Below are positions 16,768-26,026 of a stretch of 55,479 nt of DNA, piece by piece. Position 1 is the stretch's first letter. Each line of letters begins with the position of its first letter. Under the pieces are notes generated by a model, which was given only the letters and a program-made list of their open reading frames with translations, did no database searches and had not been told where the DNA came from. The stretch comes from Actinomycetota bacterium. Lineage in GTDB: Bacteria; Actinomycetota; Coriobacteriia; Anaerosomatales; UBA912. A program made the position numbers and the translations under genes. The stretch is from contig JAMDCK010000040.1 of the NCBI GenBank assembly GCA_023488435.1, forward strand, positions 1-55,479, read 5' to 3'.

Positions 16768-17790
16768 ATGCTTTCTGGTAGACGCCACCAGGTGCTCAAA
16801 GCCCTGGTGCAAGAGTACATATCAACTGGTCAGCCAGTCGGTTCCAAGCACTTGGTTGACCGACATGGCCTGTGCTGCAGTTCGGCGACTGTAAGAAACG
16901 AGTTGGCCGCTCTTGAGGAGGGCGGGTTCGTTCACCAACCGCACATCAGCGCTGGCAGAGTACCCACCGACTCCGGCTATCGGCAGTTCGTTGACGGAAT
17001 CCTCGAGGTCGAGTGCGGCGTCGCGGAAACGCCTGCACCGCATGACGGAGATGATTCTCGGCCGTCCAGCAAGTGTGGTGTGCCCGCCGAGGAGTTGATT
17101 GCCACCACTTCGGCGGCTCTTGCGAATCTGACGCACTACGTCGCGGTCGTGCTTGCGTCGCCGATCCAGATCTCGCGGATCCACAAGGTCGATGTCGTGC
17201 TGATGGATGCGCGACGACTCTTGTTGCTGCTGATCTTCGAGTCAGGCAAGGTGGTAAGCCGCCACATCATCACGTCAGAGGATGTGAGTCCGGCCGACCT
17301 GTCCGGCGTGCAACAGTGGGCGAGTGATTCGCTTGCCGGAAACACCCTCGATGAGGCCAGAGCAACGACCCGCCTTGCTGTCCCAGAGAGTCTCGATGGT
17401 GGCCTGACCAGGAGGATCTTCGAGGAGGTGCTTGCCGTCGTCGAGGAGAGCGAGCGCGACAGGGTGCATCACGTAGGCATCGGGGAGCTGGCATCGCTAC
17501 CTGATTTCGCCGAAAGTGCCCGCCTCAGACCGCTGCTTGGCTTGCTCGAGGACGGAATCGCCATGCTTGATACGCTCGCTGAGGTCATGAGTGATCGCGG
17601 CATCGTAGTGCGGATCGGGAACGAGAATACGCGTCGGGAGCTCGACGTGATGAGCATGGTCATGACCACCTATGGCGCTTCGCGGGTCGATGGAGTCGTC
17701 GGTGTCATCGGCCCCAAACGAATGGACTATCAACGTTCGATCGCAGCGGTCCGGGTGGCGGCCAACGATCTGACGACCAAGCTCGGATGA
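16768..17790 (+). CDS. hrcA: Heat-inducible transcription repressor HrcA
   Basis: HrcA binds CIRCE elements and represses chaperone genes until heat shock occupies GroEL. The 340-residue protein starts [18 protein letters not shown] and has the N-terminal winged helix ([13 protein letters not shown], then [17 protein letters not shown]) and the GAF-like middle and C-terminal domains. GGAG lies 5 bases before the ATG at 16768; a GTG two codons earlier is possible. Its own promoter carries a CIRCE site. dnaJ follows after 58 bases, while the grpE and dnaK genes usually found between them are missing here. Confidence 0.95.
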   Translation: MLSGRRHQVLKALVQEYISTGQPVGSKHLVDRHGLCCSSATVRNELAALEEGGFVHQPHISAGRVPTDSGYRQFVDGILEVECGVAETPAPHDGDDSRPSSKCGVPAEELIATTSAALANLTHYVAVVLASPIQISRIHKVDVVLMDARRLLLLLIFESGKVVSRHIITSEDVSPADLSGVQQWASDSLAGNTLDEARATTRLAVPESLDGGLTRRIFEEVLAVVEESERDRVHHVGIGELASLPDFAESARLRPLLGLLEDGIAMLDTLAEVMSDRGIVVRIGNENTRRELDVMSMVMTTYGASRVDGVVGVIGPKRMDYQRSIAAVRVAANDLTTKLG

Positions 17791-17848
17791 AGGCAGCGGC
17801 CCGCGAAAGTGCGCGTCAAGTGGAATCGATGAGAGGAATTCAGCACAG

Positions 17849-18958
17849 GTGAAGACGGGAACGAAGGACTACTACGAGTGTCTGGGTGTGTCGCGCGATG
17901 CGTGCGAAACCGAAATAAAGAAGGCTTTCCGCCGCAAAGCACGCGAAACGCATCCCGATGTGTGCACTGAACCAGACGCTGAGGAGCGCTTCAAGGAGGT
18001 CAATGAGGCTTACGACGTCCTTTCGGACCCACAGAAGAAGGCGATGTACGACCAGTATGGGACTGTCGACCCGCGGATGGCGGGCGGTCCGGATCTAGGA
18101 GACATCTTCGGCGGGTTCGGAATGGAGGACCTCTTCAGCGCATTCTTCGGAGGTGCGGCCGGGTCGAGACGCAGCAGGACCGAAGGCCGGGACATCGCTG
18201 TGACTCTCGACATCACCTTGGAGGAGGCGGCCGCTGGGGCGGTCAAACAGGTCGTTTTGAACCGCATGGTCGAGTGCGATGAGTGCTCCGCCTCGGGAAG
18301 TGCTGACGGCAGCGGGGTGCAGAGTTGCGCCGACTGCAATGGAACCGGTCAGAGGCAGAGCTATCGTCAGACGTTCCTGGGCACGATGACTACGTCGACC
18401 CCGTGTGCCACCTGCGCTGGCAGCGGTGACGTGATCGCGAATGCCTGCGAGGAGTGCGCCGGGCAGGGCCGGGTCCCCGACCGCGACCACGTGGATATCG
18501 ACATACCGGCCGGTATCGACGAAGGCATGCAGATAAGGATGCGTGGTCGAGGCGAAGCCGGCATCCGTGGAGCCGCCTCCGGCGACCTGCTCGTCAACGT
18601 GCGGATCGCGCCTCACGAGTTCTTGCATCGTCAGGGAGACGACCTGCACTGCAGGGTCTCGCTGTCGATATCCCAGGCGGCCCTTGGCTCGGACTTGCCG
18701 GTCAAGGGCATCGACTCCGAGGTGGAGGTCGCGATAGCCGCAGGCGCCCAGCACGGGGACAACATCCGGGTTCGCGGCAAAGGTATGCCTCGACTGCGTG
18801 GCTCCGGCCGAGGAGACCTCATCGTGCACATTGCCGTTGAGGTTCCCCGCAAGTTGAGCAAGCGCCAGAAGGAGCTGCTCGCAGAGCTGGGCGAGACACT
18901 CGGCGATCCTGACCGGCGGTCCACGCTCCAAAAGCTCCACAAGTGGATCACCGGCTGA
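17849..18958 (+). CDS. dnaJ: Chaperone protein DnaJ
   Basis: DnaJ delivers substrates to DnaK and stimulates its ATPase. The 369-residue protein has a J domain at 1-70 with HPD near 35. A Gly/Phe-rich stretch follows ([19 protein letters not shown]). The zinc domain carries four repeats, [24 protein letters not shown] and CEECAGQG. The substrate-binding C-terminal domains complete it. GTG start. It lies behind hrcA, without grpE or dnaK, and is followed two bases later by rsmE. Confidence 0.96.
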   Translation: MKTGTKDYYECLGVSRDACETEIKKAFRRKARETHPDVCTEPDAEERFKEVNEAYDVLSDPQKKAMYDQYGTVDPRMAGGPDLGDIFGGFGMEDLFSAFFGGAAGSRRSRTEGRDIAVTLDITLEEAAAGAVKQVVLNRMVECDECSASGSADGSGVQSCADCNGTGQRQSYRQTFLGTMTTSTPCATCAGSGDVIANACEECAGQGRVPDRDHVDIDIPAGIDEGMQIRMRGRGEAGIRGAASGDLLVNVRIAPHEFLHRQGDDLHCRVSLSISQAALGSDLPVKGIDSEVEVAIAAGAQHGDNIRVRGKGMPRLRGSGRGDLIVHIAVEVPRKLSKRQKELLAELGETLGDPDRRSTLQKLHKWITG

Positions 18959-18960
18959 CG

Positions 18961-19758
18961 ATGGGCGTACTGCGTCTGTTCGTGGAGGTGGAGTCCTCGG
19001 CTCGCGCTACTGGCGATCGAGTAGAGGCCCCGCTCGACCCGGCTAGCGCCCATCACGCACACCGTGTCCGGCGCCTTTCGGCCGGTGCGGTGGTCGAAGT
19101 CGTCGAGCCGAGCGGTCGGGTGCTCACGGTGACACTCGAATCGGCACCTTCGGCGGTCCTTTCCGGTACGGTGACTTCGATCGCCGAGCCGCGACAAGGT
19201 CCCCGGATCGCACTCTTCCAAGGGATGCCCAAGGGCGACAAGCTCGATCTTGTCGTCGCCAAGGCGACCGAGATCGGAGTTGACACGGTCGTGCCGGTGA
19301 TCTTCGAGCGGTCGGTCGTTGATCTGTCCGCTCCCAAACGCGCTGCTCGCGGGGAGCGACTGCGAAGAGTGGCCCTGGCCGCCGCCAAGCAATCCAGACG
19401 CGATTCGGTACCGACTGTGATCGATCCCGTCGATCTCGCCGAAGCCATCCCCATGCTCGCGGAGTATGACACCGTCCTGCTGGCGCTCGAAGACGGCCTC
19501 GTCACCAGAGTCGACGCTGCGCTGTCAGGAGACGCCGGCTGCGACTCGGTGGCAATCGTAGTCGGCCCCGAGGGCGGATTTGCCGACCGGGAGCTCGAGC
19601 GACTTCTCGCTACAGGGGCAACTCCCGTGACACTGGGACCCAACATACTGCGTACCGAGACCGCCGGAATCGTTGCTTCGGCGATCATCGCATACCACCT
19701 TTACGGCCTGCGACCCGGCGATGAGACTTCGGCAGAGATCGAGATCGTTGGTGAGTGA
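18961..19758 (+). CDS. rsmE: 16S rRNA (uracil-1498-N3)-methyltransferase RsmE
   Basis: RsmE makes m3U1498 in the 30S decoding region using SAM. The 265-residue protein has an N-terminal PUA-like domain (HHAHRVRRLSAG) and a SPOUT methyltransferase domain with the knot motifs VVGPEGGFADREL and LGPNILRTETAGI. The ATG lies 2 bases after the dnaJ stop. An in-frame GTG at 18943 inside dnaJ is less likely. It overlaps mtaB by 8 bases. Confidence 0.93.
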   Translation: MGVLRLFVEVESSARATGDRVEAPLDPASAHHAHRVRRLSAGAVVEVVEPSGRVLTVTLESAPSAVLSGTVTSIAEPRQGPRIALFQGMPKGDKLDLVVAKATEIGVDTVVPVIFERSVVDLSAPKRAARGERLRRVALAAAKQSRRDSVPTVIDPVDLAEAIPMLAEYDTVLLALEDGLVTRVDAALSGDAGCDSVAIVVGPEGGFADRELERLLATGATPVTLGPNILRTETAGIVASAIIAYHLYGLRPGDETSAEIEIVGE

Positions 19759-21019
19759 CACGAACCGACACTTCGGCGGGGTGTTCATCAAGACGCTGGG
19801 CTGCAAGGTCAATCAAGCTGAGTCCCGCACTCTCTCGGAGGCCCTGCTAGAGGCGGGCGCCATGCTCACACCTGAAGCCGCCGCGGAGATCATCGTCATC
19901 GACACCTGCACCGTCACTGCCGAGGCTGACCGGAAAGTCCGCAAGTACATAAGACGCGCGGTCGAGTCCGCGAACTGCCGAAAAGTGCTCGTTACCGGTT
20001 GCTTGGCGCGCATGGATGCTGCTCAGGCCGTGGCCTTCGGATCAAAGGTAGAGGTACTTGCCGACAAGGACGCGGTGCGCGATCGCATCTTGGATTTGCT
20101 CCCTGCAAGCCGAGCCGGTTCTCCTTCGATCTCTTCCTCAAGCCGAGTCCGCGTGCCGATCAAGGTCCAAGACGGTTGCGATGCGGGATGTGCCTACTGC
20201 ATCGTTCCACTCGCTAGGGGCAGCGCCAGATCCGTTCCGCTTGCGCGGGTCATGAGTGCCGCGACCCGAGCCGTTGCGGCCGGGACACCCGAGATCGTCG
20301 TCACCGGCATCAACATCGGCCGATATCGGGACGACCAAGTCGACCTGCCCGACCTGCTTGCCGCCATCGCAGGTACCGGTGTTGGCCGGGTGGCGCTGTC
20401 GAGCATCGAGCCGCTCGATATCACGCCGCGATTGCTGCAGGTCATGGCCAACACGCCCTCGATCTGCTCGCACCTGCACGTGCCCCTGCAGTCGGGTTGC
20501 ACTCGCACACTGCAGGCGATGGGGCGGAGGTACACCGCCGAGCAGTACCGCGAGCGGATCGATGCGGCCCGCGCGGCGATTGACGGCCTTTCGGTGACCA
20601 CCGACCTGATGTGCGGCTTTCCGGGTGAGACCGACGATGACTGGGAGCAATCGATCGCGTTTTGCGAGGAGATGGGTTTCTCGGGAATGCACGTTTTTCG
20701 CTACTCGCCGAGGAAGGACACACGAGCCGCAACATTGCCGGATCGGGTTGACCCTTCGCTAGCCGCCCGCCGCGCGCGCGGGGCGAGGGAACTTGATGCG
20801 CGGATGCGCTCGTCTTTCCTGGCGGCTAAGATCGGTCGGACTGAGCGGGTCTGTATTGAGAGACAACGTGAAGATGGGTGCTACGAGGGAACCACCCCTT
20901 GTCATTCGAAGGTGATTTTCAGCTCCCCGGCAGTGCTTACTCCGGGTGGGATTGTGGACATCTCGCTCACTGGCGTTATCGAAGACTCGCTGAGGGGAAA
21001 GATTGTCTGCAAGGGTTAG
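19751..21019 (+). CDS. mtaB: tRNA threonylcarbamoyladenosine methylthiotransferase MtaB
   Basis: MtaB converts t6A37 of tRNAs reading ANN codons to ms2t6A, using two 4Fe-4S clusters and SAM. The 422-residue protein has the N-terminal MTTase cluster cysteines (TLGCKVNQAES, IDTCTVTAEADRK, TGCLARM), the radical SAM motif DGCDAGCAYCIVPLARG and a C-terminal TRAM-like region. The GTG at 19751 overlaps the end of rsmE. An upstream in-frame ATG at 19673 would give 26 unrelated residues. rsmE-mtaB is the standard order in Gram-positives. Confidence 0.93.
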   Translation: MSDTNRHFGGVFIKTLGCKVNQAESRTLSEALLEAGAMLTPEAAAEIIVIDTCTVTAEADRKVRKYIRRAVESANCRKVLVTGCLARMDAAQAVAFGSKVEVLADKDAVRDRILDLLPASRAGSPSISSSSRVRVPIKVQDGCDAGCAYCIVPLARGSARSVPLARVMSAATRAVAAGTPEIVVTGINIGRYRDDQVDLPDLLAAIAGTGVGRVALSSIEPLDITPRLLQVMANTPSICSHLHVPLQSGCTRTLQAMGRRYTAEQYRERIDAARAAIDGLSVTTDLMCGFPGETDDDWEQSIAFCEEMGFSGMHVFRYSPRKDTRAATLPDRVDPSLAARRARGARELDARMRSSFLAAKIGRTERVCIERQREDGCYEGTTPCHSKVIFSSPAVLTPGGIVDISLTGVIEDSLRGKIVCKG

Positions 21020-21033
21020 TTGTCCGCCCTGCG

Positions 21034-21042
21034 TGGTAGAAT
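21034..21042 (+). promoter_or_regulatory. Extended -10 promoter for phoH operon
   Basis: TGGTAGAAT is an extended -10 just past the mtaB stop. It would give a leader of about 105 bases ahead of the preferred phoH start and begin transcription of the phoH-to-ppdK gene block. No good -35 is visible, as is usual with extended -10 elements. Confidence 0.45.
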
Positions 21043-21154
21043 CGAAAAGGGCGACAAGCCTGACACCGAACACTTACACCGCAACGCTGGATCGTCTCCG
21101 CTGTTTGTTTGCGAGGAAGAAGTCGAATTGCCCAATACTGTAGAAGGTTCACCT

Positions 21155-22129
21155 GTGGCAGAGTCCACCCAGATATCGATAGTCATACCCCCAGAGATTC
21201 ATATGGCCGACATTCTTGGCGAGGGCGATAAACTGCTCAAACTGATGGAGAAGAGCTTCGACTCAGACATCCTTGTTCGCGGCAACCATGTGAGCATAAA
21301 AGGTGCCGCCTCTGAGGGACAAGCAATCTCGACGCTACTCACCGAGATGATCGCCCTCGCCGAACGTGGCGAACGACTGGACACCGATGTAGTTGAGCGC
21401 ATCATCCACATGACGCAAGCCGGTCGGTGCAGCCCATCGGCTGTTCTTTCGGACGTGATCTTGACCCACAAGGGTCGTCCGATACGCCCCAAGACCGCCG
21501 GTCAGAAGATCTACGTCGACGCGATCCGGTCGAACACTGTCACATTCGGCATCGGACCCGCCGGCACCGGCAAGACGTATCTTGCTATGGCAATGGCCGT
21601 CGATGCCCTGCGTCGCAGGGAGGTCGGGAGGATCATCCTGACCCGGCCGGCAGTCGAGGCAGGGGAGTCACTAGGGTTCTTGCCGGGCACGCTGTTCGAG
21701 AAGGTCGACCCCTATCTGCGTCCGCTATACGACGCACTGTTCGACATGATGGACTCCGAGAAGTTTCAGCAGCTCATGGATCGCGGGATAATCGAGGTAG
21801 CACCGCTGGCATTCATGCGCGGACGGACCCTGAACGACAGCTTCATCATCCTAGACGAGGCACAGAACACCAGCCCAGAACAGATGAAGATGGTGCTTAC
21901 CCGCTTGGGCTTCGGCTCTAAGATGGTGATCACCGGCGACATAACCCAGGTCGATCTACCTAAAGGGGTTTCCGGATTGAGGCAGGTACGGAAAATCCTT
22001 GAAGGTGTGACCGATGTTGAGTTCGTCACCTTGGAAGCTGACGATGTGATCAGGCACAGGCTGGTTCAGAGAATCGTCACTGCATATCACGCCTATGAAG
22101 AGGCATTAGCAGGAAGCTCGGATGGCTAG
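21155..22129 (+). CDS. PhoH-like ATPase
   Basis: This PhoH family protein has a KH-like N-terminal part and an AAA-type ATPase domain: Walker A GPAGTGKTYLAMAMA, Walker B SFIILDEAQN, and TRLGFGSKMVITGDITQ. About 324 residues from the GTG at 21155, which has AGAAGG 7 bases upstream. A TTG at 21128 behind gaggaag is also possible. The family is implicated in RNA metabolism, often as a nuclease or helicase partner. The phoH-HD-ybeY order here matches the B. subtilis phoH-yqfF-ybeY block and supports a shared RNA-processing or stress role. Confidence 0.88.
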   Translation: MAESTQISIVIPPEIHMADILGEGDKLLKLMEKSFDSDILVRGNHVSIKGAASEGQAISTLLTEMIALAERGERLDTDVVERIIHMTQAGRCSPSAVLSDVILTHKGRPIRPKTAGQKIYVDAIRSNTVTFGIGPAGTGKTYLAMAMAVDALRRREVGRIILTRPAVEAGESLGFLPGTLFEKVDPYLRPLYDALFDMMDSEKFQQLMDRGIIEVAPLAFMRGRTLNDSFIILDEAQNTSPEQMKMVLTRLGFGSKMVITGDITQVDLPKGVSGLRQVRKILEGVTDVEFVTLEADDVIRHRLVQRIVTAYHAYEEALAGSSDG

Positions 22130-23609
22130 CCTGGCTGAAAGACTCTACAGTGCGCTGTCGGAAGATGGTGTCATCTCGAACTCGAAGTGGTCTCGCACCG
22201 CTATCGGGGTCGCTGTGATCCTCCTAGCTTCGATTCCACTAGCCCTTCAGTTGGACCCGGCTGGAAGGGTCTCGCTTCTTGCCGGTGAACGATCGATCAA
22301 TCGGATGCTCTCCGATATAGCCATCTTCGGCCTACTTGTTGTCGGCTCTGGCCTTGTGCTGCGTTGGCATGAGCCCAAAAACTACCGCTCCCCCAGGATA
22401 CTGCTCTTGCTTGCGTTGCTAGTTCTCTCTACCGTTACAATCATGCAGGCCATTACTTTGTGGTTCCCCGAGATCGCTGTCTTCATCCTTCCAATCCCGG
22501 TCGCTGCGATGCTTGCCACACTCCTGGTATCTGCGCGCTCCGGTCTTTTGATGTGCGTTGCAAGCGTTTGTTTGGCAGCCCTGATCGGCATCGCCGAAGG
22601 TACAGCATTGGTCGGCATTCTTGTATGGAGCCTTTTTGGCGTCGGTGCCGCTTCGCTGATGACGCAGCGTCACGCACTGTTCAAGTCTGCAGGTATGTTG
22701 TCTGCCGCCGGACTCGGGGCGGCGCTTCTACAGGCGCTCTCCACAGGAGCGCCTCTCACAGCAGGAATCATCTCGGCCGGTCACGGCATAATCGGTGGAG
22801 TCCTGACGGTGGTGCTGGGTTATGGGTCGAGGCCGTTCCTTGAGAAGGCATTCGGTATCACCACGGATGTGAGCCTAATGGAAATGACGGACCCAGCCCA
22901 TCCTCTCCTTCGTGAGCTTGCCTTGAAGGCGCCCGGCACTTACTCGCACTCGATGATGACGGGTAATCTTGCCGAGACGGCTGCCCAAAAGATCGGTGCG
23001 CGCCCTTTGCTGGCTCGGGCTGGAGCCTACTATCATGATGTCGGCAAGATCAAACGCCCCGACTTCTTCGTGGAGAACCAAACATCGGGATTGAATCCTC
23101 ATGAGTCAAGATTGCCCTCTCTCTCGGCGCTGATCATTACTGCGCACGTCAGGGAAGGCGTCGAGTTGGCCCGTGCCCATCGTCTGCCTTATGAAGTCAT
23201 CGACATCATCCAACAGCATCATGGGACCTCTCTTGTCACCTACTTCTACAACAAGGCCACCGAAGGAGACGCTCCCGTCCTCGAGGCTGACTTCCGCTAC
23301 GATGGTCACCTCCCGCGATCCCGCGAGGCCGCACTCGTGATGCTGGCTGACTGCGCCGAAGCCGTCGCTAAGACTGTCAAGAAACCGACCTCGGCAAGGA
23401 TCGAGGCAGCTGTTCGGCGGGTCATCGAGGTCAAGATGGCCGACGGTCAGCTTATCGACTCCCAGCTCACCTTGGCTGACATCGAGGCGGTCGTGCAGGT
23501 CTATTCGAAGATGTTGTCGTCCGCTTATCATTCAAGGAACGAATACTACGAGCCCAGAGCAGTGAGGTTAGAGCATGCAGATAAGAGTATCGAGCCATCG
23601 CGAACCTGA
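22122..23609 (+). CDS. Membrane HD-domain phosphodiesterase, short PgpH-like
   Basis: In the PgpH family the HD domain hydrolyses c-di-AMP. This 495-residue protein has an N-terminal membrane part of about six or seven helices (about 25-240) and a cytoplasmic HD domain at about 265-460: GTYSHSMMTGNLAE, YYHDVGKIKRPDFFVENQ and QQHHGTSLVTYFY. These motifs match PgpH closely. Full-length PgpH is about 700 residues because of a large extracellular 7TMR-HDED domain after the first helix. That domain is absent here. The gene overlaps phoH by 8 bases and ybeY by 35, so it is in the same operon. Confidence 0.85.
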   Translation: MASLAERLYSALSEDGVISNSKWSRTAIGVAVILLASIPLALQLDPAGRVSLLAGERSINRMLSDIAIFGLLVVGSGLVLRWHEPKNYRSPRILLLLALLVLSTVTIMQAITLWFPEIAVFILPIPVAAMLATLLVSARSGLLMCVASVCLAALIGIAEGTALVGILVWSLFGVGAASLMTQRHALFKSAGMLSAAGLGAALLQALSTGAPLTAGIISAGHGIIGGVLTVVLGYGSRPFLEKAFGITTDVSLMEMTDPAHPLLRELALKAPGTYSHSMMTGNLAETAAQKIGARPLLARAGAYYHDVGKIKRPDFFVENQTSGLNPHESRLPSLSALIITAHVREGVELARAHRLPYEVIDIIQQHHGTSLVTYFYNKATEGDAPVLEADFRYDGHLPRSREAALVMLADCAEAVAKTVKKPTSARIEAAVRRVIEVKMADGQLIDSQLTLADIEAVVQVYSKMLSSAYHSRNEYYEPRAVRLEHADKSIEPSRT

Positions 23610-24027
23610 GCCGCTGGACCTTTCGGCCTTCGAGCGTCTCGCCAGCTTCGTCTTGGTCGAAGAGGAAGTCATCGACTCGGCCGAATTGTCGTTGGCTTTG
23701 ATCGACGTCGACGAGATGTCCGCACTCAATGAGCGCTATCGTGGGATTGCGGCACCTACGGATGTACTCGCCTTCGGGTGCGACGATCCATGTCCGGTCG
23801 CTGGCGACGAGCCCGTCACTCTTGGAGACGTGCTCATCGCACCGCAGGTAGCCGAAGTGAACGCGCGCGAACTTGGTCATACGATCGAACATGAACTCAA
23901 CGTACTTACGATCCACGGCATCTTGCACCTTCTCGGCTATGATCACGAGGATGACGCTGCGGCACAGGTCATGCAAAGCCGCGAAAGTGAGCTGTTGTCG
24001 TCCTACTCCAGACTTCAGGACTGGTAG
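23575..24027 (+). CDS. ybeY: Endoribonuclease YbeY
   Basis: YbeY is a zinc-dependent RNase needed for 16S rRNA 3' end maturation and ribosome quality control. The 150-residue protein carries the invariant HGILHLLGYDHE metal motif near its C-terminus and the preceding DVLAFG and LGDVLIAPQ blocks. Length is typical. The start overlaps the upstream HD gene by 35 bases, with gaggttagagc before the ATG. Confidence 0.95.
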   Translation: MQIRVSSHREPEPLDLSAFERLASFVLVEEEVIDSAELSLALIDVDEMSALNERYRGIAAPTDVLAFGCDDPCPVAGDEPVTLGDVLIAPQVAEVNARELGHTIEHELNVLTIHGILHLLGYDHEDDAAAQVMQSRESELLSSYSRLQDW

Positions 24028-24035
24028 ATACCCAG

Positions 24036-24737
24036 GTGAGAAGCGGTTCTCTTCTATGGAGTTTCAACTACGCGATCGCAGGCATCGTGTACTCCTTGCG
24101 GACTCAGCGCAACATGCGGCTTCACGCCGCCGCCGCCGGATTGGTGTTCGCTGCGGCACTCATTCTCGACGTCGCTCGCTGGGAGCTCGTTGCGCTTCTC
24201 TTCGCTGTGACCCTTGTGGTCACGACGGAGCTACTCAACACAGCTATCGAAGCCGCAGTGGACGTGGCGACGGAAGGCTTCGATCCGATGGCGAAGGTTT
24301 CGAAGGACATCGCAGCGGGTGCGGTTCTGGTCACGAGCCTTAATGCTCTGGCCATCGCTTACCTTGTCTTCTTCGATCGCGTGTCCATGCTCCTCGACGC
24401 AAACGTGCATCTTGTCAGACAATCTCCCGTGCACGTTACGCTCATCGCATTGACGGCAACGGGCCTCCTGGTCATCGTTATCAAAGCCCTTCGGAAGGAA
24501 GGAAGCTTCCTTCGCGGCGGTTGGCCGAGTGGACACACTGCCCTTGCTACTGCAGCCGCCACATCGATCGGCTACATGACACTGTCGGGAAGCATCACAC
24601 TTATCGCCTTCTTCCTCGTAGCGCTCGTTGCACAGAGCCGCATCGAAGCCGGATACCACTCGATAGCACAGACCGCCCTCGGTGCCGCGCTCGCATTTCT
24701 CGTCACAACGTTGTTGTTTCAGGTATTCTGGCTTTAG
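24036..24737 (+). CDS. Diacylglycerol/undecaprenol kinase fused to PAP2 phosphatase
   Basis: The 233-residue protein joins two domains with opposite chemistry. Residues about 1-110 are a DgkA-type lipid kinase (RTQRNMRLHAAAAG, ELLNTAIEAAVD, KDIAAGAVL). In Gram-positives this phosphorylates undecaprenol. Residues about 130-230 are a PAP2 phosphatase with PSGHTA and the SRIEAGYHS motif, which would dephosphorylate lipid phosphates. The protein is membrane-bound throughout. A combined role in undecaprenyl-phosphate balance is inferred. GTG start, 8 bases after ybeY. DgkA-PAP2 fusions are known in other Gram-positives. Confidence 0.85.
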   Translation: MRSGSLLWSFNYAIAGIVYSLRTQRNMRLHAAAAGLVFAAALILDVARWELVALLFAVTLVVTTELLNTAIEAAVDVATEGFDPMAKVSKDIAAGAVLVTSLNALAIAYLVFFDRVSMLLDANVHLVRQSPVHVTLIALTATGLLVIVIKALRKEGSFLRGGWPSGHTALATAAATSIGYMTLSGSITLIAFFLVALVAQSRIEAGYHSIAQTALGAALAFLVTTLLFQVFWL

Positions 24738-24760
24738 AAAAGGGGAGGTAGTTTCCGGTA

Positions 24761-26023
24761 GTGGAATCGATGATTGCATCAGGTTTGGCACTCGTACTCA
24801 GCTTGGTGGCCGCACTTCTGGCCGCCGAAGAAGCCGCTAGCTCACTGCTTTCGAGCAGCAGGATCGCTCGACTAGCCGAATCCGATCGTCCGGGAGCCTC
24901 GGCACTACTCGATCTGACCGCCTCGCCGCACAAGTTGCGCGCCACGGCAGCGCTATTCTCTGGCGCCGCCTACGTGGGCGTGGCGGCCGCGGTCGCCCTG
25001 TGGGTCACACGTGCTCAGGGACTCCCGTTGACCCTCGCTTTGCTGGTTGGCGGTGTCTTCTCGGCGGCTTTCGTGTTCTCCATCGCCCAAACGCTTCCCA
25101 GGACGATCGCGGTCCAGAACCCCGAAGGTGTGGCGCTCAGGTTCGCCGGAATGTCATCCCGCGTTGTCCTCCTCGGCGGGCCGATAGTCGTGGCGCTGGA
25201 GTGGCCATGGAGTCGGCTCATCGCACTGGTGATCGGCGACAAGCTCTCCAAGCATGCTTGGCAGGCCGAGACCGACTCGCGCGTACTTGGCACCGACGAG
25301 CCGCAGTCCCAACTCGAAGTCGCCGAGGAGGCCCTTTTGGAGGCCGTGAGCGATTTCGCCGAGAAGGTGGTTCGCGAGGTCATGGTTCCTCGGACGGACA
25401 TGACGTGTCTGCCGGATACAGCCACGGCGAGGCAGGCGGTCGAGGTCATCCAGAGTCACGGCATCTCGCGACTGCCCGTCTATCACGAGACCCTCGATGA
25501 CATCCGAGGCGTTCTGTACGCGAAGGATCTTTTACCAGCGATCCTGCAAGACGCTGAGGTCAGCCCCCTCACACTGGTGCGCAAGCCTTACTTCGTGCCG
25601 GAGACCAAGCCGGTCCAACAACTGCTGGTGGAGATGCGTGATCGCACCCATATCGCCATAGTCGCCGACGAATACGGTGGCACCGCGGGGCTCGTCACCA
25701 TCGAGGACTTGCTTGAGGAGATCGTAGGCGAGATCCAAGACGAATTCGATTCTGAGCAGCCGCTGGTCGAATCACTTCCCGATGGGCGGCACATCGTCGA
25801 TGGTCGCTTGCCCGTAGACGACCTCAACGAGATGCTCGGCACCGCGATCGAGTCCGACTCCGACACCGTTGGAGGTGTGGTGATCGAAGCTGCTGGCAGG
25901 ATACCGGAGATCGGCGATGAGGTGCTTATCGAGGGACTTACGTTCCGTGTCGCCGAACTGCAGGGTGCGCGAATCCGACAACTCGTCGTAGAACCCGCAA
26001 AGAAATCAGACCTGGAGGGATGA
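24761..26023 (+). CDS. CNNM/CBS/CorC-HlyC family membrane protein
   Basis: This 420-residue HlyC/CorC (CNNM-like) protein has a DUF21/CNNM membrane domain at about 1-180, two CBS domains at about 205-325 (VREVMVPRTDM, then HIAIVADEYGGTAGLVTIED) and a CorC_HlyC domain to the end. The family is linked to magnesium and cobalt efflux or divalent-metal homeostasis; hemolysin is an old name. GTG start after a gaggtag stretch. It ends 3 bases before cdd. Confidence 0.88.
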   Translation: MESMIASGLALVLSLVAALLAAEEAASSLLSSSRIARLAESDRPGASALLDLTASPHKLRATAALFSGAAYVGVAAAVALWVTRAQGLPLTLALLVGGVFSAAFVFSIAQTLPRTIAVQNPEGVALRFAGMSSRVVLLGGPIVVALEWPWSRLIALVIGDKLSKHAWQAETDSRVLGTDEPQSQLEVAEEALLEAVSDFAEKVVREVMVPRTDMTCLPDTATARQAVEVIQSHGISRLPVYHETLDDIRGVLYAKDLLPAILQDAEVSPLTLVRKPYFVPETKPVQQLLVEMRDRTHIAIVADEYGGTAGLVTIEDLLEEIVGEIQDEFDSEQPLVESLPDGRHIVDGRLPVDDLNEMLGTAIESDSDTVGGVVIEAAGRIPEIGDEVLIEGLTFRVAELQGARIRQLVVEPAKKSDLEG

Positions 26024-26026
26024 ACC

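Noticed and set aside
18095-18940. 281-residue minus-strand frame
   Set aside because: It is fully antisense to dnaJ with no motif, so it is a shadow.
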